The notes: a model not told the origin generated them from the letters alone. 8,120 bases of DNA from Anaerolineales bacterium (GCA_030606845.1 JAUWFP010000085.1:1-8120); one strand, 5' to 3'. Numbered from the stretch's first letter, positions 1 through 6,779 are shown. A program made the numbers and translations.

Positions 1-1
1 G

Positions 2-514
2 CGCACCTGGACCTGGCATCCCGAATCAGGGCGCTTCGAACTCTCAGAAGAAGCGCTCGCAGATCCAAAATACCGGATTCACGTACTGCACGACGCCGAT
101 CAAGCTGCCCTGGAAGGCGATTACGAGACGGCAACAAAAGGGTATCTGCGGGTTATGGAGGATGGAACCCTGGATGATTGGTCCTCCGGTGAGGACGGAA
201 GAGCAACGCTCCGCGCTTATGCTGCCTTTCGCCAGATCGTCATCGATGTTCGTCAGGGGAATACAGCGAACGCCGAAGCTGGAATAGATTTCCTTCGAGC
301 CGCCTATCCGCCCGAATCTCCTCACCACGCCTACGCTGGCTTGGCAGAAAGATTCTGGGAAACCTGCCAGATCGATGGGGATCTAAGAGAAGCATGTTTG
401 GCCGCGCAAAGTTACGCCCTCCATAATCCTGAGGGCATACTCGAACCGCTTAACTATGGCTACGCCAACCGCACATACCTCGCGGCTGACATCTGCCCGT
501 TCGATAATAGATAG
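2..514 (+). CDS. C-terminal part of an unidentified helical-repeat (TPR-like) protein, 5' truncated
   Basis: The frame is open from the first bases of the window to a TAG at 512-514, so about 170 residues of the C-terminus are present and the start lies outside. An internal ATG at 155 would give 119 residues, but the frame reads sensibly upstream of it (…ALADPKYRIHVLHDADQAAL…), so it is not the likely start. The visible part is mostly amphipathic helix. One segment just before and around the ATG (ADQAALEGDYETATKGYLRV) has the small/large residue spacing typical of a tetratricopeptide unit, and a second helical pair follows around AAFRQIVIDVRQGNTANAEA. There is no catalytic motif and no membrane segment in this part. 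The M20 peptidase gene starts 39 bp downstream with its own ribosome binding site, so co-transcription is possible. I do not recognise the family; the TPR assignment is inference from pattern. Confidence 0.75.
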   Translation, partial: RTWTWHPESGRFELSEEALADPKYRIHVLHDADQAALEGDYETATKGYLRVMEDGTLDDWSSGEDGRATLRAYAAFRQIVIDVRQGNTANAEAGIDFLRAAYPPESPHHAYAGLAERFWETCQIDGDLREACLAAQSYALHNPEGILEPLNYGYANRTYLAADICPFDNR

Positions 515-553
515 AAACAATAACCATCTTAGGGAACACCACAAAGGACTTCG

Positions 554-1684
554 ATGCCTCCACTACCGATCACCCAGTTTGAAGCGCATATGCCGAAGCT
601 TGTAGCGTTGATCGAGAACCTCGTCCAAATCGAATCTCCAACAACCTCGAAATCGGCTGTCGACGAACTCGGGCGCTTTGTCGCCGCCGAGATGGAAGCA
701 CGCGGCGCACAGGTCCGCAAAGAGCCACAAACGGATGCAGGCGATCATCGGATTGGCACCTGGGGTGAGGGGCACGGGGGATTGCTGCTCATGGTGCATC
801 TCGACACGGTTCATCCTCTCGGCACTCTGGAGAACATGCCCTTTGTTAAACGTGAAAACCACCTTTTCGGACCTGGCGTACTGGACATGAAGGCCAGCAT
901 TGCGATGGCGATCACCGCGATCGAGATACTGCGTCAGAACGAGAAATTAAGACAGGACAAGCTGACTTTACTGTGCACCTCCGATGAAGAAACTGGAAGC
1001 CGCACTTCACGAGCGCTCATCGAACAGTTGGCGCAAGGTCATGAACTCGTCCTCTGTCTCGAACCTGCCCTGCCAGACGGCGGCCTGAAAACTTGGAGGA
1101 AAGGCACGCTCGCTTTCAGGGTTGAGGCGATAGGCAAGGCCGCACACGCAGGCAGCAACATCAAGGATGGAGTAAACGCCATCCTCGAGATGGCTCATCA
1201 AATTCCGGGGATCGCCGCGCTTGCCGATGACAAAACCGAGACCACGATAAATGTCGGCGTGATTGAAGGCGGCACTCGCTCAAACGTCGTCCCCGATCTC
1301 TGCTGGCTGCGGGTCGATGGACGCGCCAAGACAAAAGATGAGGGAGATCGGGTCTTGGCCTCAATGCTCGCTCTCGAACCTATTCTCGAGGGCGCGGAAA
1401 TCAGGGTGAAAGGCGGTTGGAATCGGCAACCCATGGAACGCAATGAACTGATGGTAAAAACATTCCAACGCGCACAAGGCATCGCCCGCGACCTGGGGCT
1501 CTCGGTCTCAGAGGGGGGCACCGGAGGCGGTTCTGACGCCAATTTCGTCGCTGCTCTGGGGGTTCCCGTGCTGGATGGTTTCGGCGCGATCGGGACCGGC
1601 GCCCACACCCAACACGAACAAATTGAAACGGGGAGTTTAGCAGAACGGACGGCATTGATCGCCGCCATGATCAGCGAGTGGTAG
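554..1684 (+). CDS. M20-family zinc metallopeptidase, carboxypeptidase G2 / ArgE-DapE-like
   Basis: The 376-residue protein has the full two-zinc site of the M20 clan. The first ligand is H82 with D84 beside it (VHLDTV), the bridging ligand is D111 (GPGVLDMK), E145-E146 supply the catalytic base and a ligand (TSDEET), E170 is the next ligand (CLEPA), and H351 is the last (GAHTQHE). H198 in AAHAG belongs to the small dimerisation domain, roughly residues 180-290, inserted in the catalytic domain. The order and the GGTGGGSDAN segment near 321-330 match the carboxypeptidase G2 branch, which removes C-terminal glutamate from folates and N-acyl amino acids, better than DapE. The exact substrate cannot be read from the sequence. 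No signal peptide is seen, so it is probably cytoplasmic. AAAGGA at 543-548 supports the ATG at 554. Its last 14 bp overlap the convergent metallopeptidase gene. Family call is firm, substrate unknown. Confidence 0.93.
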   Translation: MPPLPITQFEAHMPKLVALIENLVQIESPTTSKSAVDELGRFVAAEMEARGAQVRKEPQTDAGDHRIGTWGEGHGGLLLMVHLDTVHPLGTLENMPFVKRENHLFGPGVLDMKASIAMAITAIEILRQNEKLRQDKLTLLCTSDEETGSRTSRALIEQLAQGHELVLCLEPALPDGGLKTWRKGTLAFRVEAIGKAAHAGSNIKDGVNAILEMAHQIPGIAALADDKTETTINVGVIEGGTRSNVVPDLCWLRVDGRAKTKDEGDRVLASMLALEPILEGAEIRVKGGWNRQPMERNELMVKTFQRAQGIARDLGLSVSEGGTGGGSDANFVAALGVPVLDGFGAIGTGAHTQHEQIETGSLAERTALIAAMISEW

Positions 1685-2948
1685 TCAACCCTTCAAGCAC
1701 TGCCAATAAATCGGCGTAGTCGTTCATCCACGCCATCTTGCGCAGGAAGTCCGCGGGCGAAAGGGAATGCTCCCATAGGGCGCGCACAGCCTCCCCCACA
1801 GGGTCATCCCCTGCGGCCCCGCCGGGTTCGTCGGCGTAGGCTCCATGGAACGCGAAGTAAGCCTGATTCAGGCGGCGGATGCGATATCCATGCTCCCAGA
1901 AGAACTCCCTTCTGGCATCCATATAGCGCTCGGCAGTTTCAATCTCTCCCGCTTCCAAGAACGCGTCGGTCCTGACTCGTGTCTCATGCATTTCCTTCCT
2001 GAAATCAAAAGCTGGAGGCTCCGTCTCGCTCTCGCTTGAGGTGGGTGCCAGTTCATCCGGAAGCAGTGCAGGATAGTATCGTCGGATTACCTCCCACCCG
2101 ATCTCCTTACCCATCAACGATGCAGTTGTCTCGTTCATGGTTCGAAGCTCTTCGTTCGTGAAATAATTCATGCCCAGCGGGCGCAAGGTCAGATAATTGT
2201 GAATCCACTCGTGAGCAATCACTTCAACGATCCACGTCAGATTGGTTGTCTCCATCACCATGGTTGGATAGGTTCCCATTCCACCGATGGGCACGACAAG
2301 CGCCGAGACATCCAGACTCTCTTCGATACCACCCTCGAGATTCACTTTCCGTTCAAGCGTCAGATTCACATCGAGGGTGATATTCGCAATCTGACGGATG
2401 ACCTCGCGCGGTGAAACGATGAGCGCATTTGGAAGCGGATCGAAGGTGAATACAACCGGCGGGAAAGGCGCACCCCCTAATTCCAATCCCATATCCGCAA
2501 CAACAATCGCCACCTGCTCCTGAAGGATGCTCTCAGCGGGTGGTCCAAACCGATTCACCTGGTTGCGGATGTTCTCCAAGTTATCCAAACTCTCCTGGAG
2601 AGCAGCGCTGGCTTGATCCATATTCGGGTCCCCCAGCGCTTCTTGTACTTCCCGCTCGGTCTGCTGTGCGCTTCGCACCAGCTCAAGATAATCAATGACC
2701 AGTTGCGCGCGCTCGTCCTCACCCGCGTATGCTGCCGGGTGGAGGCTGAGTTGACTGAGCTTCTCAATGGAAGCATCTATGGTCCAGCCAAGATAGTTAA
2801 ACTCCACCGACCGGGTGAAGAGCCGGGTCCGATCCACAACATCGCGAACATTCAGACTGCTCCCGCCCAGGAGCAGAGTCATCATAAAAAGAAATGCACA
2901 GCGCATAATAACGCGCCAGAGCTTTTTGAAGTGTCCCACTAAACGCAT
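1671..2948 (-). CDS. membrane-anchored HExxH metallopeptidase of a poorly known family
   Basis: The 425-residue protein starts with a basic stretch and a hydrophobic segment (about residues 15-30, CAFLFMMTLLLG). This acts as a signal anchor or signal peptide, so the rest should lie outside the membrane. There is no lipobox. Residues 80-130 are charged and helical, possibly a coiled coil. The zinc motif is H246-E-W-I-H250, and N272-E273 lies 22-23 residues later, where gluzincins place their third ligand. Further on, an LNQAYFAFHGAY segment near 360 recalls the late conserved block of the putative aminopeptidases of Pfam PF10023; that link is from memory and uncertain. Residues 300-312 are a low-complexity Ser/Glu/Pro linker. 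The gene diverges from the epimerase and converges on the M20 gene. The ATG at 2948 has no Shine-Dalgarno site, but a strong promoter places the transcript start there. An alternative start is Met15 (2906). Substrate unknown. Confidence 0.82.
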   Translation of the reverse strand: MRLVGHFKKLWRVIMRCAFLFMMTLLLGGSSLNVRDVVDRTRLFTRSVEFNYLGWTIDASIEKLSQLSLHPAAYAGEDERAQLVIDYLELVRSAQQTEREVQEALGDPNMDQASAALQESLDNLENIRNQVNRFGPPAESILQEQVAIVVADMGLELGGAPFPPVVFTFDPLPNALIVSPREVIRQIANITLDVNLTLERKVNLEGGIEESLDVSALVVPIGGMGTYPTMVMETTNLTWIVEVIAHEWIHNYLTLRPLGMNYFTNEELRTMNETTASLMGKEIGWEVIRRYYPALLPDELAPTSSESETEPPAFDFRKEMHETRVRTDAFLEAGEIETAERYMDARREFFWEHGYRIRRLNQAYFAFHGAYADEPGGAAGDDPVGEAVRALWEHSLSPADFLRKMAWMNDYADLLAVLEGLTTTR

Positions 2949-2954
2949 AGCGGC

Positions 2955-2982
2955 ATGATACCAAGCGAGGAAATGGTGTCAA
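2955..2982 (-). promoter_or_regulatory. sigma70-type promoter for the HExxH peptidase gene, probably giving a leaderless mRNA
   Basis: On the minus strand the -35 box is a perfect TTGACA (2982-2977), followed by a 16-base spacer and TATCAT (2960-2955), one mismatch from the -10 consensus. Six bases (2954-2949) separate the -10 box from the ATG at 2948, so the usual start point seven bases after the -10 box falls on the A of the start codon. No Shine-Dalgarno sequence precedes the ATG. The boxes are seen directly; their use is inferred. Confidence 0.65.
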
Positions 2983-2990
2983 CATCGGTA

Positions 2991-2999
2991 TGTTATAAT
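2991..2999 (+). promoter_or_regulatory. extended -10 promoter for the epimerase gene
   Basis: TGTTATAAT is a perfect extended -10 element (TGn followed by TATAAT at 2994-2999). No recognisable -35 box lies 16-18 bases upstream, which extended -10 promoters tolerate. The start point would be near 3006, giving a leader of about 40 bases before the ATG at 3046. The region where the -35 contact would fall (about 2970-2977) lies inside the divergent promoter on the other strand, so the two promoters should compete for polymerase. Confidence 0.6.
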
Positions 3000-3045
3000 C
3001 TCGTTCCCTCCAGATCAGTAAAAACGATCAGGAGCCCATAAACCG

Positions 3046-3987
3046 ATGAATTTCCTCGTAACCGGCGCCGCCGGATTCCTTGGCTCAGCACTTGCCAACC
3101 GATTAGCCCGCGAAGGGCACCAGGTTCGTGGCTATGATGACCTCTCAGCCGGGGACCCATCGCGACTCTCGGCAGATGTGCTCTTCACTCGCGGAGATGT
3201 GACCGATCGCCCCAAACTCTGGACGCTTTTACAGGAGATCGATTGTGTTTACCATCTGGCCGCGAAAGTATCCGTCCCCGAATCGATTCTCTACCCACGC
3301 GAGTACAACATCATCAACGTCGGCGGAACCGTCAGCGTCATGGAGGCGATGCGCGACGTCGGAGTCCGCAGGGTAATCTTGATCTCCTCCGGCGCGATTT
3401 ACGGCGATCAAGGTCAACAACCCCTGGTCGAGGATGCACCCCCGAATCCAGGATCCCCCTATGCTGTGTCAAAATTAGCCGCTGAGCATTACGTTCATAC
3501 GATCGGTGCACTCTGGGGAATAGAGACCGTCGCACTGCGCGTGTTCAACGCCTACGGCCCTGGTCAGCCACTCGCCGCAGTCCACCCGCCTGTCATACCA
3601 CACTTCTTGCGCCAGGTTTCCCATGGAGGATCGATGGTCATTCACGGGAAGGGTGAACAGACGCGTGATTTCGTCTACCTGGACGATGTCGTTGCGGCTA
3701 TGGTCGCCGCCGCTTCCGCGCCTACAATTAATCGCTCCGTGATCAACATCGGCAGTGGAACTGAGACGAGTATTCAATCCCTGGGTCAAGCCGTCCTGGA
3801 AGTCGCTGGCATAAAGTCGGAGTGGATTTACAGAGAAGACCAGGATGCTGGTCCCTCGCGCATGTGCGCCGACATTCGTCTTGCCAGAGAGACGCTTGGG
3901 TATAGACCGCGCTTCAGCCTGCAGGAAGGGCTCGATCGTATGATCAGCAAGGACCCACTGTTCCGCCACGATCCACCCTCCGGGTGA
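3046..3987 (+). CDS. NAD-dependent epimerase/dehydratase (extended SDR), UDP-glucose 4-epimerase-like
   Basis: This 313-residue protein is a complete extended short-chain dehydrogenase. The Rossmann motif TGAAGFLG (G7, G10, G13) opens the protein, D31 follows the second strand as expected for NAD(H) rather than NADP(H), and HLAAKVSV (70-77) is the usual post-strand-4 block. The catalytic set is S115 (ISSGAIYG), Y139 and K143 (SPYAVSK). NAYGPGQ (168-174) and TRDFVYLDDVV (206-216) are the conserved C-terminal-half motifs of nucleotide-sugar epimerases and dehydratases. The family acts in the cytoplasm on UDP- or GDP-sugars for envelope polysaccharides; the particular sugar cannot be told, and no glycosyltransferase or other sugar gene is adjacent to help. 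AGGAG at 3030-3034 lies 11 bases before the ATG, and an extended -10 promoter precedes it. Length is normal for the family. Confidence 0.92.
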   Translation: MNFLVTGAAGFLGSALANRLAREGHQVRGYDDLSAGDPSRLSADVLFTRGDVTDRPKLWTLLQEIDCVYHLAAKVSVPESILYPREYNIINVGGTVSVMEAMRDVGVRRVILISSGAIYGDQGQQPLVEDAPPNPGSPYAVSKLAAEHYVHTIGALWGIETVALRVFNAYGPGQPLAAVHPPVIPHFLRQVSHGGSMVIHGKGEQTRDFVYLDDVVAAMVAAASAPTINRSVINIGSGTETSIQSLGQAVLEVAGIKSEWIYREDQDAGPSRMCADIRLARETLGYRPRFSLQEGLDRMISKDPLFRHDPPSG

Positions 3988-4013
3988 ACTTCCTGCCAAT
4001 TTAGCGGCAACCT

Positions 4014-4043
4014 CTAGGATCGGATTTCGGGTATTGATCCTGG
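4014..4043 (+). terminator. inverted repeat after the epimerase gene, possible weak terminator
   Basis: The arms AGGATC (4016-4021) and GATCCT (4036-4041) pair perfectly. A U·G and a C-G pair extend the stem to eight pairs around a 14-base loop. It starts 27 bp past the epimerase stop codon, where a terminator would be expected, but no run of T follows, so it is at best a weak intrinsic terminator. Confidence 0.25.
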
Positions 4044-4107
4044 TAATTCGTTAAGGCACCTATCCGTACCACGAAACTGCCGCCGTGATTCTTTTAACCG
4101 GATTTCA

Positions 4108-4701
4108 ATGATGACCTCCAATTCTATGATCGCACGCAGCTTCTTCGATCGTCCTACATTGACCGTCGCTCGCGAATTGCTCGGACAGCGCCTCGTCAAA
4201 CTCGAGGGCGATCAGCGCATTGCCGGTTTGATCACCGAAACCGAGGCCTATATCAGCACCGAGGACGACGGGTGTCATGCCCGCTCAGGTCGCACAAACC
4301 GCAATCGCTCGATGTGGGGTCCACCAGGTCATGCCTATGTCTACTTCACCTACGGCATGCATTGGATGTTGAACTTCGTTACCGAGAGAGAGGGTTTCCC
4401 AGCTGCAGTACTTCTGCGAGGCGTGAAGCCGGTTGAAGGACACGAAATTATCCGGCGGCGAAGAGCCGGACGCCCGGAGTCGGAGTTAACCGACGGACCG
4501 GCGAAATTGTGTCAGGCATTCGCCATCGACCGGAGCTTTGATGGCCTCGACCTATGCCATCCGCAGAGCGTACTTTTTATCGAGCGGGATGTTGACATCC
4601 CGGAACAAAGCGTAACAATTGGACCGCGAGTGGGTTTAAATCAAGTAAGCGAACCGTGGAAGAGTATGCCCTGGCGCTTCAGGGTCAATCCACGCTTATA
4701 A
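4108..4701 (+). CDS. DNA-3-methyladenine glycosylase, AAG/MPG family (Pfam PF02245)
   Basis: The 197-residue protein matches the eukaryotic-type alkyladenine glycosylase, which excises 3-methyladenine and related damaged purines in the first step of base excision repair. By alignment with human AAG, the catalytic glutamate (E125) is E46 in the ETEAY motif. Y127, H136 and Y159, which hold or stack on the flipped base, correspond to Y48, H57 and Y79, and N169 corresponds to N89. The NRNRSMWGPPGHAYVYF stretch contains the hairpin that intercalates into DNA, and VLLRGVKPVEG follows. The length is usual for bacterial members, which lack the human N-terminal extension. The start is not firm: ATGs at 4108, 4111 and 4126 are all possible and none has a strong ribosome binding site (GGA at 4100-4102). 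No clear promoter is seen in the 120 bp upstream. Its TAA overlaps the fabI ribosome binding site. Confidence 0.94.
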   Translation: MMTSNSMIARSFFDRPTLTVARELLGQRLVKLEGDQRIAGLITETEAYISTEDDGCHARSGRTNRNRSMWGPPGHAYVYFTYGMHWMLNFVTEREGFPAAVLLRGVKPVEGHEIIRRRRAGRPESELTDGPAKLCQAFAIDRSFDGLDLCHPQSVLFIERDVDIPEQSVTIGPRVGLNQVSEPWKSMPWRFRVNPRL

Positions 4702-4707
4702 GGAGAT
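4700..4707 (+). promoter_or_regulatory. strong ribosome binding site of fabI, overlapping the glycosylase stop codon
   Basis: AAGGAGAT lies just before the fabI ATG (4714), eight bases from the AAGGAG core. Its first two bases are the last two of the glycosylase TAA (4699-4701). Ribosomes ending the glycosylase would therefore terminate on the fabI initiation site, which fits translational coupling on a shared mRNA. It is the best Shine-Dalgarno match in the window. Confidence 0.8.
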
Positions 4708-4713
4708 CTAACA

Positions 4714-5505
4714 ATGGGACTACTGGATGGTAAAAACGCTCTGGTTTTCGGGGTAGCTAACGACCACTCGATCGCCTGGGGGATCTCCCGGGCCATGCAT
4801 GAACACGGCGCTCAACTCGCCTTTTCCTACGCCAGTGAGGCTCTTGAGCGTCGGGTGCGGCCACTTGCCGAATCGGTAGGCTCAGACTTCATCGAACTCT
4901 GCGACGTTGCCGACGACAAGCAGATCGAGGCAGTTTTCACCAAGGCGGCCAAAAGACTCGGGAGCATTGATGTTCTTGTGCACGCTGTCGCCTATGCTGA
5001 CCGCGAGGACCTCAAAGGCGATTTCCACATGACGAGCCGCAGCGGCTTCCATCTAGCAATGGACATCAGTGTGTTTTCGTTTATAGCTCTGGCACGTGCC
5101 GCCTTGCCGCTGATGAAACCGGGCGGTTCGATGCTCACCCTGAGTTATTACGGCGGCCAAAAAGTGGTCCCGAATTACAACGTGATGGGGGTAGCAAAGG
5201 CCGCGCTTGAGGCGACCACCCGCTACCTCGCCGCCGATCTCGGACCCAGGGATATCCGCGTAAATGCCATTTCTGCCGGACCCATCCGCACCCTATCCGC
5301 TGCCGGCGTGAGTGGGTTTAAACGAATGCACCGGGAATTCTCCGCATTCGCCCCGCTGCGCAAGAACATCACCATCGAGGATATCGGCGGTGCGGCTGTC
5401 TGGCTCGCGTCTGACCTAGCGAGCAAGGTCACAGGCGAGGTGCTATTTGTCGACTCGGGATACAATATTCTTGGAATCCCTGATATTGAAGAAGGTCAAA
5501 ACTAA
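4714..5505 (+). CDS. fabI: enoyl-[acyl-carrier-protein] reductase (NADH), FabI
   Basis: FabI carries out the last reduction of each cycle of type II fatty-acid elongation, turning trans-2-enoyl-ACP into acyl-ACP in the cytoplasm. The 263-residue protein has the FabI form of the cofactor loop, GVANDHSIAWGI (13-24). The catalytic residues by alignment to E. coli FabI are Y145, Y155 and K162 (PNYNVMGVAK); the Tyr-x6-Lys spacing separates FabI from ordinary short-chain dehydrogenases. AISAGPIRTLSA (185-196), at the flexible substrate-binding loop, is diagnostic. The position of E. coli G93, part of the triclosan and diazaborine pocket, is A93 (HAVAYA). As I recall, Staphylococcus FabI also has alanine there, so resistance should not be assumed. 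The gene is 12 bp after the glycosylase and 21 bp before the diguanylate cyclase, so the three are probably co-transcribed. Confidence 0.97.
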   Translation: MGLLDGKNALVFGVANDHSIAWGISRAMHEHGAQLAFSYASEALERRVRPLAESVGSDFIELCDVADDKQIEAVFTKAAKRLGSIDVLVHAVAYADREDLKGDFHMTSRSGFHLAMDISVFSFIALARAALPLMKPGGSMLTLSYYGGQKVVPNYNVMGVAKAALEATTRYLAADLGPRDIRVNAISAGPIRTLSAAGVSGFKRMHREFSAFAPLRKNITIEDIGGAAVWLASDLASKVTGEVLFVDSGYNILGIPDIEEGQN

Positions 5506-5526
5506 GCGTTCCCTGGAAACCTGGCA

Positions 5527-6687
5527 GTGTTAAACATCTTTCGTTCCGGCCCTCTAGCTCATACCGATCCAGAACTGAGAGCGCTCCACGCGCAGCTCTC
5601 AAAACGCGCCGTCATTGTTGTCTATGGGATATTCGGTATCTGGCTGTTTACCGACCTGATTATCCGGCACTTCCTCCCCTCAAGCGCAGCCGATAGCCTC
5701 CTTTTCGATTTAGTCGCGGCCATCCTTCTAGGAATCGTGGGAGCCATTGCCCTGCGTCTCATTAATCTGGGAAACACTTCTCGTGCAGGCTACCTTCTCG
5801 CCAACTCGTTTCTCGTCTTAGCACTTATCATCCTGTTTTTCTTCCCCCCGAGGGTATTCATCCCAGCCGCACTTCTTTTCATCCCCATCGCGCTTGCAGG
5901 TATGTTGATCGGTGGAAGAACCCCCTTTTTATATTCGGTCCCTGCCTCGCTAGCGCTCGCCGCGAGTTATTTCATGCACGGTAGTGAATTCATACTGCCT
6001 GGTATCGAGCTTGAAGGTATCTCCGCGGGTCTTTTCCTTGGCTGCCAAATCGTTCTTCATCAGGGTCTGGCAACCATGTTCTCCATTAATTCCGCGCATG
6101 TTGAATCCACGATCGAACAATTGCTTGATCAAACCGAACAATTGTCGCACCTGGCAAATACCGATGCGCTGTCCGGGCTGGCGAACCGCCGCTTCTTTGT
6201 TGAGCAGCTTGAGCGTGAATTTGCGCGCGCCAAACGTTACCGCCGACCTCTAACACTTCTTTACCTGGACCTGGATGACTTCAAAGCGATAAATGATCGC
6301 TTTGGACATGCAGTCGGGGACAATGTCATAAGCAACTTGTCTTTATCGATGCGCGCCGTGCTGCGTTCAACGGACCTGTTAGCACGTATCGGCGGGGATG
6401 AATTTGCTGTTCTGCTCCCCGAGACAACGATAAAGGGCGGCGTCGGTGTGACCCAAAAATTGAAGCGCGCCCTGGTCGCGTTCACATCCAGACCGGACTC
6501 CGTAATCCCCTCCTTGACCTTTTCAGCAGGTCTGGCCCAGTTTCGCTTCGAGGATGAATCGATCGATGACCTGCTCGCGCGTGCAGACCACGCTCAATAT
6601 AAAGCCAAGGATGCGGGCAAGGGACAGATTCGCACACAGCACGACACCATTCAGCTTTCTCTATTTGAGGAAGAACAAACTCCCTGA
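5527..6687 (+). CDS. six-helix membrane diguanylate cyclase (GGDEF domain)
   Basis: The protein (386 residues) makes cyclic di-GMP from two GTP. Residues 28-182 contain about six hydrophobic segments (near 28-48, 57-78, 87-107, 111-129, 133-150, 163-182) of no sensor family I recognise. A short helix (190-210) joins them to a GGDEF domain from about 208 to 370. It looks active: TDALSGLANRR opens it, DLDDFKAIND and GHAVGD carry metal and nucleotide contacts, and the signature is intact as GGDEF (289-293). The inhibitory site R280-x-x-D283 lies the usual five residues before it, so product feedback is expected. The start is a GTG with a weak GGAAA site at 5515-5519; no in-frame ATG occurs before the fourth helix, and the fabI stop is 24 bases upstream in the same frame, which limits other choices. 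The tail, QLSLFEEEQTP (376-386), ends with a sequence resembling a beta-clamp-binding peptide. Confidence 0.93.
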   Translation: MLNIFRSGPLAHTDPELRALHAQLSKRAVIVVYGIFGIWLFTDLIIRHFLPSSAADSLLFDLVAAILLGIVGAIALRLINLGNTSRAGYLLANSFLVLALIILFFFPPRVFIPAALLFIPIALAGMLIGGRTPFLYSVPASLALAASYFMHGSEFILPGIELEGISAGLFLGCQIVLHQGLATMFSINSAHVESTIEQLLDQTEQLSHLANTDALSGLANRRFFVEQLEREFARAKRYRRPLTLLYLDLDDFKAINDRFGHAVGDNVISNLSLSMRAVLRSTDLLARIGGDEFAVLLPETTIKGGVGVTQKLKRALVAFTSRPDSVIPSLTFSAGLAQFRFEDESIDDLLARADHAQYKAKDAGKGQIRTQHDTIQLSLFEEEQTP

Positions 6688-6704
6688 GAAGGCAGCCTTA
6701 CTCT
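6686..6704 (+). terminator. small hairpin after the diguanylate cyclase stop, doubtful terminator
   Basis: GAGAAGG and CCTTACTC flank a CAG loop and can form seven pairs with one bulged A directly after the TGA at 6685-6687. No T run follows, only TCTCGG. It could slow polymerase or protect the 3' end, but the case for a terminator is weak and read-through into the next gene is likely. Confidence 0.15.
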
Positions 6705-6767
6705 CTCGGCACAGACCTCACTTCCTTCTTCTATTGAGAAGCTGACAAATTCAGAACATCGATCATG

Positions 6768-6773
6768 AAAGGA
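6768..6773 (+). promoter_or_regulatory. ribosome binding site that decides the yjbQ start
   Basis: AAAGGA lies six bases before the ATG at 6780. An upstream in-frame ATG at 6765 has no such site, and the family normally begins close to the second methionine. The later start is therefore preferred. Confidence 0.7.
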
Positions 6774-6779
6774 TCTTCA

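Noticed and set aside
1198..1668. A long minus-strand open frame (156 codons) inside the M20 gene
   Set aside because: It is Ser/Pro/Arg-rich, lacks a ribosome binding site and motifs, and lies opposite an intact conserved enzyme; it is an antisense shadow.
3013..3031. GATCAG repeated 13 bases apart in the epimerase leader, a possible operator
   Set aside because: The repeats are only six bases, the flanks do not match well, and the second copy merges with the ribosome binding site.
4628..5322. A 13-base direct repeat, GAGTGGGTTTAAA, at 4628-4640 and 5310-5322
   Set aside because: Both copies lie inside well-conserved coding sequence in unrelated proteins, and one such match is expected about by chance in 8 kb.
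5482..5540. fabI and the diguanylate cyclase share a reading frame, suggesting a read-through fusion or a broken fused gene
   Set aside because: FabI ends at its normal length and the cyclase has its own GTG start with a weak GGAAA site. Shared frame has a one-in-three chance.
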